Both the position numbers and the translations under genes were made by a program. From contig NZ_REGE01000002.1 of NCBI RefSeq assembly GCF_003688935.1, forward strand, positions 1 through 64,000: 64,000 nucleotides of DNA. Reading direction: 5' to 3'. Shown here in pieces: positions 48,832 to 63,434 of the stretch. This DNA is from Corynebacterium macginleyi. GTDB taxonomy: Bacteria; Actinomycetota; Actinomycetes; Mycobacteriales; Mycobacteriaceae. The notes below the pieces were generated by a model. It had not been told where the DNA came from. It saw only the letters and a program-made list of their open reading frames with translations, and did no database searches. Each line of letters opens with the position of its first letter. The first letter of the stretch is position 1.

Positions 48832-50862
48832 CTAACCCACGTGAATAGGATCGACTGTGATGCGCAATGGCAATTCATCCTTTCGCGCGCTACGCGCCGC
48901 ATTAGCCCTGCGCAATGCGCGCCCCAGCTGTGACCGCGACCCCAAAGGGGCGCGGACCACCAAGCGTTGCGGTGGGCCGAAGCGGTCCATATCGTATTCT
49001 CCGGGGAGACTATCTCCTGGTGGAAGCGGGACCGGGCCGAGAACCTCAGCGTGTTCTGGCAGATCCACCACTTGCGCGAAGGAATCCAAAGCCGCGTCCG
49101 CTCCATCGATGGCGGCAAAGTGCACGGCCGGTGGAAAGCGCACCTCGCGCCGGGCGCGCAATTCTTCTGCCGCGGCAGCGGCCATATCCCAGCTCATGAG
49201 GTGGCGTACGACGGAAAGTTTTGGATCCGCGGCAATAATGACGCGCCCGCCCTTAAAATGTGGCTTAACCATGGTGGCCGCCTGAGCCCATTTGGCCAGG
49301 CAGTCCTCGGTGGCGCGCAAGTCTTGCCGGTTTAATAAGGCGCCCGCGTCCAAGAAGATCGCCGCGCCATACGCACCGTCTTTCACCCGTGGCTCTGCTC
49401 CCGGGGTAGCAATCACTAAAGCTGGCGTATGTTCAATCGCGCCCACTATTTTATTGCCGCCGGAGACCACGACGGGCGTATTGGGAAAGGCGCGCCCCAA
49501 TTCTTCTGCGGTACGCTCAGAACCTAATACGATGGCGCGCAAGCGCGGCGAACCGCACTCGGTACAGCGGTGATTGCCAGCTATGCGCCCACACCAGCGG
49601 CACGTGGGCATGACGGCTTCCTCGCCTGATCGCTCAGAATTCGGGGGCAATCCTAAAGGCCCATTACAGTGCCGGCACCGTGCAGGACAATGACACTTTC
49701 CGCACGCCACGATGGGCGCATAACCCTTGCGTGGGACTTGTACAAGCACTGGTTCACCACGTTCGAGGGCCTGCTGCGCTGCCTGGAAGGCTGGTGCTTG
49801 CACCGAGGTGGTACCGCCCTCCAGCTCCCGGGAAATGGACAGCCCATAAGTACCAATGGCGGAAATCACCGGCCGCCGAGCCTCGATGGTCGAAGCACTC
49901 GGTACGAGGTCGTGTGCCCACCCCGAATCCACCAGTAATTGGGTTTCTGCCGTGCGCGAATGGTTGGCCACAATGAGGCTGCAATTTTCAAAGGCGGAAC
50001 GGGTGGTAAGCACCTCTCGGGCATGGACGTAGGGCTTGATATTGTCCACCAAGTTATCGTTCCCGTCATCAAAAATGACGGCCAACTGCAGGTTCTCCAC
50101 GGGAGTAAACGACACCGAGCGCGTACCAATAACTATCCGCGCTTGCCCCATTAAGGCGGAAAGATAGCGGCGATAGCGCGCCTGCGGGCCTATACTGTTA
50201 GTAAGCACCGTAATTTGTTTCGGCCCCACAATAGCGCGCAAAGCGTTGTCGAGCGCGTCAACCACCTTTTGGTCAGGGACGACGATGAGGACCCCTCCTC
50301 CGCCCAGGGCAACCTTGGCGGCTAAGGCCGCTAGGGCATCTTCCCACTCATCGCCAGGAGCGATTTGCCACGCAGCGCGGGCTAGTCTCCCACCTAAAAT
50401 GGAATCAACGAAGGTTTCACCATGCTGATAGGCAGACCACCCGGATAAATCGGGTTCACTAGTTGCGCCGAGTTCCTCCCACGGGGTATCCAAATCTGCT
50501 TCTTCTGCCTTGGCATGTCGCGGCGGAATGGCGGAACGAATGATATCGGCGCAGGTTCCGCCATAGCGATCCGCGAGGGCCTCCACCAACCGGGACAGCT
50601 GCGGTGGGTAAACCTGGAATGGCGAAATGACTCGCTCAATAAAGCGCAGCTGCCCGCCAAAGTCAGAATCATGCTTGCGCTCGACGATGATCGCATCTAC
50701 CAAACGTCCACTAAACCGAATGCGCACCTTCACCCCGGCTTGGGCGCTGTTAGATTCGGACTCGTCCACCAGATAATCAAAGCCGCGATCGAGATGGGCA
50801 ATTCCTAAAAGAGGCAACACCCGCGCGACCGGTTTCCGGGCAGCGGGTGTTTTCTTCGGCAT
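48832..50862 (-). CDS. priA: PriA-like primosomal protein without helicase motifs, 676 aa
   Basis: The N-terminal DNA-binding part (ARVLPLLGIAHLDRGFDYLV, FSGRLVDAIIVER) and the zinc-binding cysteines (ACGKCHCPARCRHCNG, CRWCGRIAGNHRCTECGS) are those of PriA. The ATPase core is degenerate: no GxGKT P-loop is found where it belongs (around SILGGRLARAAWQIAP), and the DEAH box position reads IFDDGNDN. The C-terminal helicase motifs are also eroded. Actinobacterial PriA proteins are often annotated as probable and lack ATPase motifs; this fits that pattern. It may still act as a primosome scaffold. Confidence 0.88.
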   Translation of the reverse strand: MPKKTPAARKPVARVLPLLGIAHLDRGFDYLVDESESNSAQAGVKVRIRFSGRLVDAIIVERKHDSDFGGQLRFIERVISPFQVYPPQLSRLVEALADRYGGTCADIIRSAIPPRHAKAEEADLDTPWEELGATSEPDLSGWSAYQHGETFVDSILGGRLARAAWQIAPGDEWEDALAALAAKVALGGGGVLIVVPDQKVVDALDNALRAIVGPKQITVLTNSIGPQARYRRYLSALMGQARIVIGTRSVSFTPVENLQLAVIFDDGNDNLVDNIKPYVHAREVLTTRSAFENCSLIVANHSRTAETQLLVDSGWAHDLVPSASTIEARRPVISAIGTYGLSISRELEGGTTSVQAPAFQAAQQALERGEPVLVQVPRKGYAPIVACGKCHCPARCRHCNGPLGLPPNSERSGEEAVMPTCRWCGRIAGNHRCTECGSPRLRAIVLGSERTAEELGRAFPNTPVVVSGGNKIVGAIEHTPALVIATPGAEPRVKDGAYGAAIFLDAGALLNRQDLRATEDCLAKWAQAATMVKPHFKGGRVIIAADPKLSVVRHLMSWDMAAAAAEELRARREVRFPPAVHFAAIDGADAALDSFAQVVDLPEHAEVLGPVPLPPGDSLPGEYDMDRFGPPQRLVVRAPLGSRSQLGRALRRANAARSARKDELPLRITVDPIHVG

Positions 50863-50873
50863 AAGCTCGTATT

Positions 50874-52106
50874 CTACAGACCGACGGCAGCGCGCAATTC
50901 CTCCACCCGATCCAGGCGCTCCCAGGGCAGGTCAACATCGGTACGACCAAAGTGTCCATATGCGGAGGTCTGCCCGTAAATAGGCCGCAGCAGATCCAGC
51001 TCGCGGATGATGGCGGCGGGGCGAAGGTCGAACACCTTTTTGACGGCGGCCTGGATTTGCTCATCGGTCAACTTCTGCTTCGCAGTACCAAAAGTCTCAA
51101 CATATAGGCCAACTGGCTTAGCTCGACCAATGGCATAAGCCACCTGCACTTCTGCGCGGTCCGCCAGACCGGCGGCGACGATATTCTTGGCTACCCAGCG
51201 CATGGCGTATGCCGCAGAGCGGTCCACCTTGCTCGGGTCCTTGCCGGAAAAGGCGCCGCCGCCGTGGCGGGCCATGCCACCGTAGGTATCCACAATAATC
51301 TTGCGTCCGGTAAGGCCTGCATCGCCCATGGGTCCCCCCAGGGTGAAAGAGCCGGAGGGGTTGACCAAAAGGTTGGTCTCATCGGTGTAATACTTATCTA
51401 GACCAGCATCCTTAATGACCCATTCCAGCACCTCGTTGCGCAGGTGGGTTCTGAGCCACTGACTATCAACTTCTGGATCGTGCTGGGTGGAAATGATGAC
51501 TGTATCAAGGTGAAACGGCTCATCGTTTTCGTTATATGCGAAAGTTACCTGAGTCTTGCCGTCCGGGCGCAGGTGTTCCACGATGCCCTCTTTGCGCACC
51601 TGGGCCAGGCGCCGGGATAGACGGTGCGCCAAGGCGATGGGCAATGGCATGTACTCCGCGGTTTCATTCGACGCGTAGCCAAACATCAGGCCCTGGTCAC
51701 CCGCGCCAGCGGTATCATTTTCTTCGTCATAATCCGCGCCCTGATCACGCGCCTCGGTGGAGGTATCCACACCTGCACCAATTTCCTGTGACTGCTCACC
51801 GATGGCGATGTTGACGCCACAGGTATTGCCATCAAAGCCCACATCAGAAGAGATAAAACCGATGGACTTTAGTGTCTCGCGCACCAGCGCCGGAATTTCC
51901 ACGTAGGCGTTGGTGCGAACTTCACCCACGACGTGCACCTGACCTGTGGTAACCATTGTTTCCACGGCGACGCGGGACTTCGGATCCTCATCTAAAAGTG
52001 CATCCAAGATGGCATCCGAGATGGCATCACAGATTTTATCCGGATGCCCCTCAGTAACGGACTCGCTCGTAAAAAGACGAGCCTCGACTGCAGCGTTATC
52101 AGTCAC
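50874..52106 (-). CDS. metK: S-adenosylmethionine synthetase, 410 aa
   Basis: Makes SAM from methionine and ATP. Motifs include [20 protein letters not shown] at the N terminus, [16 protein letters not shown] and [23 protein letters not shown] 52106 with AAAAGGAAG upstream is the start; the frame extends to 52166 without homology. No SAM riboswitch was recognised in the 98 bp between coaBC and metK. Confidence 0.96.
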   Translation of the reverse strand: MTDNAAVEARLFTSESVTEGHPDKICDAISDAILDALLDEDPKSRVAVETMVTTGQVHVVGEVRTNAYVEIPALVRETLKSIGFISSDVGFDGNTCGVNIAIGEQSQEIGAGVDTSTEARDQGADYDEENDTAGAGDQGLMFGYASNETAEYMPLPIALAHRLSRRLAQVRKEGIVEHLRPDGKTQVTFAYNENDEPFHLDTVIISTQHDPEVDSQWLRTHLRNEVLEWVIKDAGLDKYYTDETNLLVNPSGSFTLGGPMGDAGLTGRKIIVDTYGGMARHGGGAFSGKDPSKVDRSAAYAMRWVAKNIVAAGLADRAEVQVAYAIGRAKPVGLYVETFGTAKQKLTDEQIQAAVKKVFDLRPAAIIRELDLLRPIYGQTSAYGHFGRTDVDLPWERLDRVEELRAAVGL

Positions 52107-52204
52107 AAAAACTTCCTTTTGACTATTACGTATTCGATACGGAGGCATTGCGCCCCTACTCATCATACGGCAACTCTAGACCAAGCGGTCTATAAACGCA
52201 ATAT

Positions 52205-53458
52205 CTAATTTCCCAGCTCAATCATTTTCTCCACGACCCCGAGAATCTGCGCCGCTACCACGTGCTTAGAACCTTGCTCTACTCGTAATGGTTTCTCATA
52301 TCGCTGCAAGATCCAGCCCTCACTATTTTCTTGGCCGAATATCATGCCTCGGCCAACTTCATTGGCCATCAGGAGATCGCACCCTTTGCGCGCAAACTTT
52401 TCTTCTGCATACTCCAGTGCCGAAGAATCAGCATCCCCGGTCTCCGCCGCAAAACCGACGATGACGCATTTTTGCGGTACATCACCCTTCTGGCGCGCTG
52501 CAACTAGAGCTTTCAAGACGTCTGGATTTTCTACCATCTGCAGCGCAGCAAGCGCATCATCCATCTTGCCCTTCTTAATTTTGGAATCGGCTACGTTTGC
52601 TGGCCGGTAGTCCGCGACCGCCGCTGCCATGATGACGATATCGGCGTCGCGGGATGCCTCGCGCATTACGGTTTCCAAATCTCGCGCAGAAACGATGTGC
52701 CGGAGTGTGGCCCCGCTAGGCACCGGCAACTTTGTCGTGTTGCCAGCCACAATCGTGACATCCGCACCCTTGTGCGCAGCCACCTCTGCCAGCGCAAATC
52801 CCTGCCGTCCGGAGGAACGATTGCCTAAGTAGCGAACCGGATCCAACTCCTCTTGGGTGCCGCCAGCAGAGATGACAACCTTCAGCCCGGACCAGCTGTG
52901 GTTAATGTGAAAGCCGGCGAGCTCAGTGCGTACTATATCTGCAATCTGTTCTGGTTCCGGCAGCCTTCCTGCGCCAGTATCTTTACCAGTAAGACGTCCG
53001 TGAGCAGGTTCCATGACGGTAATTCCACGGCGCCGGAGGGTCTTCACGTTGTCTTGTGTCGCTGGGTTATTCCACATTTCGGTATGCATAGCGGGTGCGA
53101 CGATGATAGGACACGTCGCCACAAGCACAGTCGCCGTCAGGAGATCATCAGCACGTCCCGCAGCAAGGCGCGCAATCACATCGGCCGTGGCAGGAGCGAT
53201 GACCACAGCATCGGCCTCCTGCCCCACGGCGACATGTTGAACGGATTCTACGGCGTCGAAAACACTGGTCGAAACGGGATTTCCAGATAAGGCCTCAAAT
53301 GTAGCGGCTCCCACGAAGTTCAATGCACTCTCTGTAGGGACTACGCGGACATTATCGCCATGTTCTTTAAAATTGCGCACCAAATGGCAGGCCTTATAAG
53401 CGGCGATGCCACCGGCAACGCCCAGCACTATATTCCGGGCAGAATTTGAATCAGTCAC
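52205..53458 (-). CDS. coaBC: Bifunctional CoaBC (phosphopantothenoylcysteine synthetase/decarboxylase), 417 aa
   Basis: Two steps of coenzyme A synthesis. The N-terminal flavodoxin-like decarboxylase (CoaC, about 1-185) has GVAGGIAAYKACHLVRNF and APAMHTEMWNNPATQDN. The C-terminal CTP-dependent synthetase (CoaB) has ISAGGTQEELDPVRYLGNRS and IMAAAVADYRPANVADSKIK. GTG 53458 lacks a ribosome site, but TACGAT lies eight bases upstream on the minus strand, so the mRNA may be leaderless; the frame reaches 53578. Also known as dfp. Confidence 0.93.
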   Translation of the reverse strand: MTDSNSARNIVLGVAGGIAAYKACHLVRNFKEHGDNVRVVPTESALNFVGAATFEALSGNPVSTSVFDAVESVQHVAVGQEADAVVIAPATADVIARLAAGRADDLLTATVLVATCPIIVAPAMHTEMWNNPATQDNVKTLRRRGITVMEPAHGRLTGKDTGAGRLPEPEQIADIVRTELAGFHINHSWSGLKVVISAGGTQEELDPVRYLGNRSSGRQGFALAEVAAHKGADVTIVAGNTTKLPVPSGATLRHIVSARDLETVMREASRDADIVIMAAAVADYRPANVADSKIKKGKMDDALAALQMVENPDVLKALVAARQKGDVPQKCVIVGFAAETGDADSSALEYAEEKFARKGCDLLMANEVGRGMIFGQENSEGWILQRYEKPLRVEQGSKHVVAAQILGVVEKMIELGN

Positions 53459-53597
53459 ATCGCACAATCGTACCGTCCAAGCATGACTAGAGCCCCGTTC
53501 AACCATCACGTGGAGATTTACACTAGTAAAACCAGATGAGGTTACTGGAACGGGGCTAATGTGAGGTACAAGATGCACACGCGAAAGCGTGTGCTAG

Positions 53598-53900
53598 CTA
53601 CTTGCCTTCCTCGTGGTCCAATAGACTTGCGTCGATCTCGCGCAGCGCAATGGACAGTGGCTTCTCGCCGGGTTCTGGGTTGACCAGCGGGCCCACGAAC
53701 TCAAAGACGCCTTCATCTTGCTCTTGGTAGTAGCTATTGATTTGCCGCGCACGCTTGGCAGCAAAAATCACCAAGGCGTACTTGGAAGAAACCTTGTCCA
53801 ACAGCTCATCGATTGGTGGGTCTGTGATACCAATCGGCTCATCAAATACCGGTTCCGGCTTTGCGGATTCAGTGTTAGAAGGGGTGGTCACGTTAGTCAC
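53598..53900 (-). CDS. rpoZ: RNA polymerase omega subunit, 100 aa
   Basis: Small subunit aiding RNA polymerase assembly. [20 protein letters not shown] (about residues 25-44) and [15 protein letters not shown] are the omega signature, and the Asp/Glu-rich tail ends [15 protein letters not shown] 53900, five bases after AAAGG, is preferred; an in-frame GTG two codons earlier abuts that site. It lies between gmk and coaBC as in other actinobacteria. Confidence 0.95.
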   Translation of the reverse strand: MTNVTTPSNTESAKPEPVFDEPIGITDPPIDELLDKVSSKYALVIFAAKRARQINSYYQEQDEGVFEFVGPLVNPEPGEKPLSIALREIDASLLDHEEGK

Positions 53901-53940
53901 ATGCACCTTTACATTGGTTGAAGATGGTCAAAAGAAGATT

Positions 53941-54510
53941 TTATCCTCGCAGGATATCACTAATGGCGGCCACTGCCTCATCTAGGTTTTCATTGACCAC
54001 AATGTGATCAAACTCGTCCTGCGCAGCTAGTTCCTCGGATGCAGTGTGCAACCTACGATCAATGACGTCTTGCGGTTCGGTGCCGCGACCAGTCAGGCGT
54101 TTTACCAACACCTCCCACGAAGGAGGTGCCAAGAACACCAAGTCCGCTTCCGGCAGAGCCTTCCGGACACTACGCGCACCGGCCAAATCGACCTCAACGA
54201 GCACCGGGCGCCCCGCATCCAAAGCCTCTTCTACGGGGCGAGCAGGCGTTCCGGAACGTTGCAATCCGCCGTGAATTTCTGCCCATTCGAGCATCTCGCC
54301 GGCATCTATGCGTTCCTGGAACACCTCTGGGGTGACGAAAAAGTAGTCAACGCCATCTTTTTCCCCGGGGCGGGGCTGGCGCGTAGTCATAGACACGCTA
54401 AAATACAGCCCCTCGACGTCATGCCGTAGACGCGACACTACGGTGGACTTACCCACTGCGGAAGGACCCGCCAACACGACGAGGCGACCGCGTGCAGTTG
54501 CGTCAGCCAT
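53941..54510 (-). CDS. gmk: Guanylate kinase, 189 aa
   Basis: Phosphorylates GMP to GDP. P-loop [16 protein letters not shown] (about residues 13-28), GMP-binding [20 protein letters not shown], and [15 protein letters not shown] follow in the usual order. It starts eight bases after the mihF stop, so the two are co-transcribed. Confidence 0.96.
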   Translation of the reverse strand: MADATARGRLVVLAGPSAVGKSTVVSRLRHDVEGLYFSVSMTTRQPRPGEKDGVDYFFVTPEVFQERIDAGEMLEWAEIHGGLQRSGTPARPVEEALDAGRPVLVEVDLAGARSVRKALPEADLVFLAPPSWEVLVKRLTGRGTEPQDVIDRRLHTASEELAAQDEFDHIVVNENLDEAVAAISDILRG

Positions 54511-54518
54511 GGACGTGA

Positions 54519-54842
54519 TTATTCGTCGCCGTAACCGAAGCGCTCAAGAAGAGCACGACGCTGCCGCTCACCCAGACCGCGCAGGCGACGGGTCTGTGCA
54601 ATCTCCAGATCTTCCATAATTTCCTTGGCCTTGACCTTGCCAACCTTAGGCAGAGCCTCGAGGAGTGCAGATACCTTGGTCTTGCCGATGATCTCATCGG
54701 TCTCTGCCTTTTCCAGCACATCCTTTAGGTCGGTCTCGCCACGCTTAAGCGCAGCTTTGAGCTCAGCGCGAGCCTTGCGGGCCTCAGCGGCCTTTGCGAG
54801 AGCTTCCTTGCGCTGCTCATCAGTCAACTTTGGAAGGGCCAC
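54519..54842 (-). CDS. mihF: Actinobacterial integration host factor MihF, 107 aa
   Basis: A nucleoid-associated protein unrelated to E. coli IHF. It has the helical segment [20 protein letters not shown] and the helix-two-turn-helix DNA-binding part [20 protein letters not shown] followed by [23 protein letters not shown] 54842 has GGAGGAAA at good spacing and matches the start in C. glutamicum; the frame open to 54971 is rejected. It lies between pyrF and gmk. Confidence 0.95.
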   Translation of the reverse strand: MALPKLTDEQRKEALAKAAEARKARAELKAALKRGETDLKDVLEKAETDEIIGKTKVSALLEALPKVGKVKAKEIMEDLEIAQTRRLRGLGERQRRALLERFGYGDE

Positions 54843-55066
54843 GAGTTTCCTCCGATTCATTAAATTGCTTCTATTACTTCTGGCACTGGGTACCAGATTC
54901 CGGATGCCAAACGCGATGGAAATACCGCGGAAAGTTACCCTGAACCTTCGAGCACACCGACTTCTGATCATCCTAGCACCGCTAGTGACACGATGACGAT
55001 CAACGGCCCGGACGGGCCACTCGTTTTAGCACGTCAACGCACATGCTTAGACCAAACTACCAGGTA

Positions 55067-55081
55067 AACGGCGCGGCCGTT
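55067..55081 (-). terminator. Small hairpin after pyrF
   Basis: AACGGC / GCCGTT with a three-base loop, followed on the minus strand by a short GTTTACC, lies 21 bp past the pyrF stop. A second self-complementary stretch, GGCCCG-GA-CGGGCC, is at 55005-55018. Together they may end the pyrimidine operon before the mihF promoter; the rest of 54843-55101 shows no gene. Confidence 0.4.
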
Positions 55082-55101
55082 AATCGGCCCCACCGCGTGT
55101 T

Positions 55102-55924
55102 CTAATCCCGGAATTGATCTGCGGTCTCTATCACCGCTTTACGCAGGTCATCGACCTTTGGGCCGCGTTGCAAGACGGCGCGCGACACATTCGCAAATCC
55201 ATGCTGCGGACACTGCGAGACAATAGCGTTGACCTGTACGGGACCCGCCCCTTGGGCGCCGACGCCGGGAAGGAGCACTGGGCCGTTTAGGACGTCCAAG
55301 CCGGGCGGATTCTCCACCGTCGCGCCCACCACAACACCCACGCTTCCGGGCACGCCGGCCTTTTTCTCCGCGGCGTTAAAGGCTGCGCACTCATCCACAA
55401 CTGCTTGCGCAATGGAGTCCGCGGTGCCTGCAGGCACCGCCTGAATGGCACGCGCTTCCGGGTTAGAGGTGGCCGCTAGGACAAATACACCGCGGTTGTT
55501 TTTTTGCGCGGTGGCAATAGCCACGCCCAGCGCCCCCACTCCGAGGTAAGGCGATAGGGTGAGCGAGTCAGCGCGCAGGGGCGAGCTCTCCCCTAGCCAG
55601 GCATCACCATAGCCTTCCATGGTGGAGCCAATGTCGCCACGCTTGGCATCTGCAACCGTGAGGCATCCCACCTCGCGCAAGCAGGCCAGCGTTTCTTCCA
55701 AGACCGCAAAACCTGCGGCTCCGAAGCGCTCGAAGAAAGCCACCTGCGGCTTCACCAGGGCAGCGGTATCTGCAAAAGCATCGACGCAGCGCAAGCTAAA
55801 TGTGCGCAAACCCTCCGCGCTATTATCCAATCCCCACTGTTCTAAGAGGTAAGGGTGCGGGTCAATGCCTACGCAGAGCCGTCCGCGTTCGCGGCCGGCG
55901 GCTGCCAAGCGCTGCCCAAAGGTG

Positions 55925-55941
<17 letters not shown>
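55102..55941 (-). CDS. pyrF: Orotidine 5'-phosphate decarboxylase, 279 aa
   Basis: Last step to UMP. The active-site lysine and aspartate lie in [19 protein letters not shown], the mark of the longer group 2 enzymes common in actinobacteria, with [16 protein letters not shown] at the N terminus and [12 protein letters not shown] near the phosphate site. ATG 55941 overlaps the end of carB by 17 bases; the frame open to 56172 lies within carB and is rejected. Confidence 0.95.
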
Positions 55942-59266
<3,325 letters not shown>

Positions 59267-59291
59267 AATATTTCTTCCCTTTCCTGGGTGA

Positions 59292-60452
59292 CTACTTATT
59301 CGGGGTGTGGTTGGCCATAAGCTCTAAGAATTGATCAAAAAGCGGGTTGGCATCGTGCGGGCCTGCTGCCGATTCCGGGTGGTACTGGACTGAAAAGGCC
59401 ATGCCATTGCGCAGGGCAACGCCCTCGACTGTGTCATCATTCAAGCAGATATGCGTAATGTGGGCCGGGCCGAAGTCCGAGTCGAATTCGGCGTCTTTAT
59501 TCGCCAGGTCATAATTATCGGGGACTTGCAGTGCGAAACCGTGGTTTTGGGAAGTGATATCTATCTTGCCAGTCAGCAAGTTGCGTACCGGGACGTTGAT
59601 GCCACGGTGGCCAAATTTCATCTTATAGGTGGACAAACCGAGCGCACGACCTAGAAGCTGGTTGCCAAAGCAGATGCCGAAAAACGGGATCTTCGCCTCG
59701 AGCACCTTTTTGATGGTATCGACGGTGTCATCGGCGGTGGCCGGGTCTCCTGGGCCATTGGAGACGAATACGCCATCCGGGTTATGGGACTGGATTTCTG
59801 CAAAGGTGGTCGTGGAAGGCACCACGATGGTCTCTATACCGCGCTGAGAAAGGTAGCGCGGCGTAGCGGATTTCACGCCCATGTCTAAGGCAACGATGGT
59901 GTATTTTTTCCCTCCCTTAGCCTCAACAACATAGGGCTTATCGGTGGATACCTCGGCTGCGAGATCCGCTCCCTCCATGCTAGGTTGACCCTTTACCTCT
60001 TCGAGGAGTTCCGCCACCGGCCGGTTAGCAGCCTCGCCGGAGAAGAGTCCCGCTGAGATAGAACCGTAGTTGCGCAGGTGGCGCACCAAGGTGCGGGTGT
60101 CGATGCCGCGGATACCAATGACACCTTGGGCTTGCATTTCTTCGCTCAAGCTGCGCTCAGCACGCCAGCTGGATACGCGGCGAGCCAGATCGCGGATAAC
60201 GAGGCCGGCGACCCAGATATTATTGCCGTGGGACTCGTTGTCCTCATCGTTCCAGCCGGTATTGCCAATGTGTGGGGCGGCCGATACAACGATCTGACGG
60301 TGGTATGACGGATCCGTCATGGTTTCTTGGTAACCGGTCATCGCGGTGGTGAATACGGCCTCACCGAGGGTAGTGCCGGTCGCGCCGAAGCCGTAGCCAC
60401 GGAAGGTACGCCCATCCGCAAGGACAAGGATTGCTGGGGTTTTATCAGTCAC
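59292..60452 (-). CDS. carA: Carbamoyl-phosphate synthase small subunit (glutaminase), 386 aa
   Basis: Class I glutamine amidotransferase supplying ammonia to CarB. N-terminal CPSase domain ([37 protein letters not shown]) and C-terminal GATase with the nucleophile in [18 protein letters not shown] and the His-Glu pair in [16 protein letters not shown] start with AAAGG upstream. It lies between pyrC and carB. Confidence 0.96.
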   Translation of the reverse strand: MTDKTPAILVLADGRTFRGYGFGATGTTLGEAVFTTAMTGYQETMTDPSYHRQIVVSAAPHIGNTGWNDEDNESHGNNIWVAGLVIRDLARRVSSWRAERSLSEEMQAQGVIGIRGIDTRTLVRHLRNYGSISAGLFSGEAANRPVAELLEEVKGQPSMEGADLAAEVSTDKPYVVEAKGGKKYTIVALDMGVKSATPRYLSQRGIETIVVPSTTTFAEIQSHNPDGVFVSNGPGDPATADDTVDTIKKVLEAKIPFFGICFGNQLLGRALGLSTYKMKFGHRGINVPVRNLLTGKIDITSQNHGFALQVPDNYDLANKDAEFDSDFGPAHITHICLNDDTVEGVALRNGMAFSVQYHPESAAGPHDANPLFDQFLELMANHTPNK

Positions 60453-60494
60453 GTCGTGGCCTTTCTGTGCCTTGATTGGATGCTGTGTGCAAGG

Positions 60495-61832
60495 TTAGTC
60501 CTGAATAGCGGCGTTTAAATCGAACGTCACCGAGCCGCGCAAGATAGTGTGCGTGACTCGCGCACTAAATTCCTCGCCTGCATAAGGGTTGTTCTGAGAC
60601 TTGGATGCGAGCTGCGCGGAATCAGATACCCAATGGTGTTGTGGGTCGACGATGGTCAGGTTGGCCGGCTCCCCCACTTCCAAGGGGCGACCGTGGCCTG
60701 GCAAGCGGGTTATCTCGGCGGGACGCTCAGACATTACGCGAGCGATAAAACGCCAGTCCGCCAGGCCCGTTTCCACAAAGAGCTTGGCTATGACCGCGAG
60801 CGAGGACTCCAGCCCCAGCATGCCAGGGCGCGCATTTTCGAATTCCACGCATTTGTCTTCGGAGCCGTGCGGCGCGTGGTCGGTGGCCACGCAGTCAATA
60901 GTGCCATCAAGAAGCGCCTGGCGCAGCGCCTGCGTATCACGCTCTTCGCGCAATGGCGGGTTCACCCGAAACAGGCCATCGTAGGTGCGCAGTTTGTCAT
61001 CGGTCATGAGCAGGTGGTGGGGGGTGACCTCTGCAGTGAGTGGAATATCATGTTCCTTTGCCCACTCCAGTAGTTCCACCGTGCCCTGCGTCGAGGCGTG
61101 GCAGATGTGCACGCGGTTGCCGTAATCGCGGGCCAGCAAAGCGTCGCGGGCGACGATGGATTCCTCCGCAACGCGCGGCCAACCGCGCAGGCCCAAACGG
61201 GCGGCGTTTTCGCCCTCGTGGGCGGACGCCCCACCGGTCATGCGATCATCCTCGGCGTGCTGAGCAAGCAGCACATCCATGCCCTTGGCGTATTCCAGCG
61301 CGCGGCGCATCAATTGGGGGTTTTGCACGCACTTTCCATCATCCGAGAACATGCGAACCTTGGCATCGCTACGCGCCATCATGCCAAATTCCGTGAGGGA
61401 TTTGCCTTCCAAACCCTTGGTGATGGAACCGACTGGGTGGACATCACATAACCCGATTGCCTGGGATTTTGCCCAGACGGATTCGGCGATGATGGGTTGG
61501 TCCGTAACCGGCGTTGTATTGGCCATAGTAAAGACCGCAGTAAACCCACCCTTGGCCGCGGCCTTGGAACCAGACTCAATGGTCTCGGTGTCCTCGCGGC
61601 CTGGCTCCCGCAGGTGAACGTGCATGTCTACGAGGCCAGGCAGCAGCACGTTGCCGCTGCCTTCAATAATCTCGGCTTCCTCTGCCTGTACCTCAGGCCC
61701 GATGGAGTCAATAATCCCATCGCGAATAAGGACGTTGGTGGGCTCGCCTTCCCCGTACAGACGAATATTTTTTATCAATAGTGGGTTCTCGGCCACGGCA
61801 GAGAGCCGCCCGGTGGCTGGGTACTCAGTCAT
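60495..61832 (-). CDS. pyrC: Dihydroorotase, 445 aa
   Basis: Cyclises carbamoyl aspartate to dihydroorotate. Type I amidohydrolase with the HxH metal pair in [20 protein letters not shown] (about residues 69-88), the histidines in LLAQHAED and VHICHAST, and the catalytic aspartate in [17 protein letters not shown] is five bases after GGGAG. It follows pyrB by 35 bp. Confidence 0.96.
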   Translation of the reverse strand: MTEYPATGRLSAVAENPLLIKNIRLYGEGEPTNVLIRDGIIDSIGPEVQAEEAEIIEGSGNVLLPGLVDMHVHLREPGREDTETIESGSKAAAKGGFTAVFTMANTTPVTDQPIIAESVWAKSQAIGLCDVHPVGSITKGLEGKSLTEFGMMARSDAKVRMFSDDGKCVQNPQLMRRALEYAKGMDVLLAQHAEDDRMTGGASAHEGENAARLGLRGWPRVAEESIVARDALLARDYGNRVHICHASTQGTVELLEWAKEHDIPLTAEVTPHHLLMTDDKLRTYDGLFRVNPPLREERDTQALRQALLDGTIDCVATDHAPHGSEDKCVEFENARPGMLGLESSLAVIAKLFVETGLADWRFIARVMSERPAEITRLPGHGRPLEVGEPANLTIVDPQHHWVSDSAQLASKSQNNPYAGEEFSARVTHTILRGSVTFDLNAAIQD

Positions 61833-61867
61833 TTTCTCTCCCTTTAAGAGGCTATTGTCTGCCCGAT

Positions 61868-62824
61868 TTAAATCCCGGCGTTATCGCCATTTGTCAGCAG
61901 CGTAAAAAGCACTGCCATGCGCAGGTGTACACCGTTGTTGACCTGTTGCAATACCGTGGTCTTGTCCATATCGGCCACGGCGTAGTTAATCTCCATGCCG
62001 CGCAGCATAGGACCGGGGTGCATGACGATGGCATCCTTGTGCAAGGCCGCGGCGCGCTGCTGCGATAACCCGAATAGCTGCGCATACTCCCGGTGGGAGG
62101 GGAAGAAGCCGCCGTTCATGCGTTCTTGCTGCACGCGCAACATCATCACCACATCGGCATCAGCAATCTCGGCATCAAAGTCATACGATACGCGCACCGG
62201 CCAGTTGTCAACGCCCCAAGGCATTAAGGTCGCAGGGGCCACGAGGGTAACCTCGGCGCCCAAGGTGTGCAGCAGATCCACATTGGAGCGAACCACACGC
62301 GAGTGCAGGCAATCCCCAACAATCTTTACCTTCAGACCCGCAAATCCATTATCGCCGCGCAGGCCAAGGCGCTGGCGCATAGTTACGGCATCAAGCAGTG
62401 CCTGCGTCGGGTGCTGATGTGCACCGTCGCCGGCATTGATTACGGCCGGACCCTTCCCATCCGGATCCACCCACTGGACCAGCTGTTGCGGCGCGCCGGA
62501 GGACGGGTGGCGCATGATGATGGCGTCGGCACCAATGGCTGCCAGCGTCAGGCCCGTATCTTTCAGGGACTCCCCCTTTTTCACTGATGACGTGGACGCT
62601 GAGAGGTTGATAACGTCAGCGGACATCCATTTGCCGGCCGTTTCAAAGGACGAGCGCGTGCGCGTGGAGTTTTCATAAAAGAGCGTATAAATTGTGCGGC
62701 CACGCAGCGTCGGGAGTTTTTTAACCTCGCGGCCATCGAGCGCCTCGCGGAAGCGATCGGCCTCATCCATGAGGGCGATGATCTCCGCGCGGGATAATTC
62801 CGCGGTATCGATGAGGTGTTTCAT
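61868..62824 (-). CDS. pyrB: Aspartate carbamoyltransferase catalytic subunit, 318 aa
   Basis: Joins carbamoyl phosphate and aspartate. The carbamoyl-phosphate site [18 protein letters not shown] (about residues 50-67), [18 protein letters not shown] and [12 protein letters not shown] are all present. ATG overlaps the pyrR stop as ATGA, so the regulator and first enzyme are translationally coupled. No pyrI regulatory subunit gene is adjacent. Confidence 0.97.
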   Translation of the reverse strand: MKHLIDTAELSRAEIIALMDEADRFREALDGREVKKLPTLRGRTIYTLFYENSTRTRSSFETAGKWMSADVINLSASTSSVKKGESLKDTGLTLAAIGADAIIMRHPSSGAPQQLVQWVDPDGKGPAVINAGDGAHQHPTQALLDAVTMRQRLGLRGDNGFAGLKVKIVGDCLHSRVVRSNVDLLHTLGAEVTLVAPATLMPWGVDNWPVRVSYDFDAEIADADVVMMLRVQQERMNGGFFPSHREYAQLFGLSQQRAAALHKDAIVMHPGPMLRGMEINYAVADMDKTTVLQQVNNGVHLRMAVLFTLLTNGDNAGI

Positions 62825-63429
62825 GAATGTATTCCCCTTATCTGCGCGGCATGGCCAGCGGACGTAGAGCGGGTAAGAATGACGGCATCGCGTCCATCGA
62901 TGTCCTGGATATATACGGAGACATCTTCTTCCCGCGCCGTGGGCAGATTCTTGCCCACATAATCGGCGCGGATGGGAACTTCGCGGTGCCCGCGGTCGAC
63001 CAATACGGCCAACTGAATGATGGAAGGCCGTCCGACATCGCCCAAGGCATCGAGGGCAGCCCGGATGGTGCGGCCGGAATATAGGACATCATCGACCAGA
63101 ATGACTGTGGCATTATCGATACCACCGTCTGGAATTGAGGTCGGTTGCAGGGCGCGGTGCGGGAAGTTACGCAAATCGTCCCTGTACAACGTGATGTCGA
63201 GTGAGCCCCACGGAACGGGGACCCCGGAAAACTCATGTATTTTCTGCGCGAGGCGCTGCGCTAAGGGCACTCCCCCTGATGGGATGCCCAGCAAAATGAC
63301 CCGCGGAGACTCCGCGGAATCGAGCGCCGTCTTTTCAATAATCTGGTGCGCGATGCGTGCAACGGTACGCGAGACATCATCGGAGCTTAAAAGCTCCAAC
63401 TCGTTCGCGTTCACGTCAGTTCCACTCAT
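62821..63429 (-). CDS. pyrR: PyrR, pyrimidine operon regulator / uracil phosphoribosyltransferase, 202 aa
   Basis: An RNA-binding attenuation or translational repressor related to phosphoribosyltransferases. Visible are [19 protein letters not shown] near residue 43, and the PRPP-binding loop [20 protein letters not shown] (about residues 108-127). ATG 63429 has the strong site AAGGAGG, which is itself part of a hairpin with the PyrR consensus. The gene heads pyrR-pyrB-pyrC-carA-carB-pyrF. Confidence 0.96.
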   Translation of the reverse strand: MSGTDVNANELELLSSDDVSRTVARIAHQIIEKTALDSAESPRVILLGIPSGGVPLAQRLAQKIHEFSGVPVPWGSLDITLYRDDLRNFPHRALQPTSIPDGGIDNATVILVDDVLYSGRTIRAALDALGDVGRPSIIQLAVLVDRGHREVPIRADYVGKNLPTAREEDVSVYIQDIDGRDAVILTRSTSAGHAAQIRGIHS

Positions 63430-63434
63430 CGTGA

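Noticed and set aside
52107..52204. SAM riboswitch upstream of metK
   Set aside because: The 98-bp gap shows no conserved SAM-box sequence or suitable paired helices.
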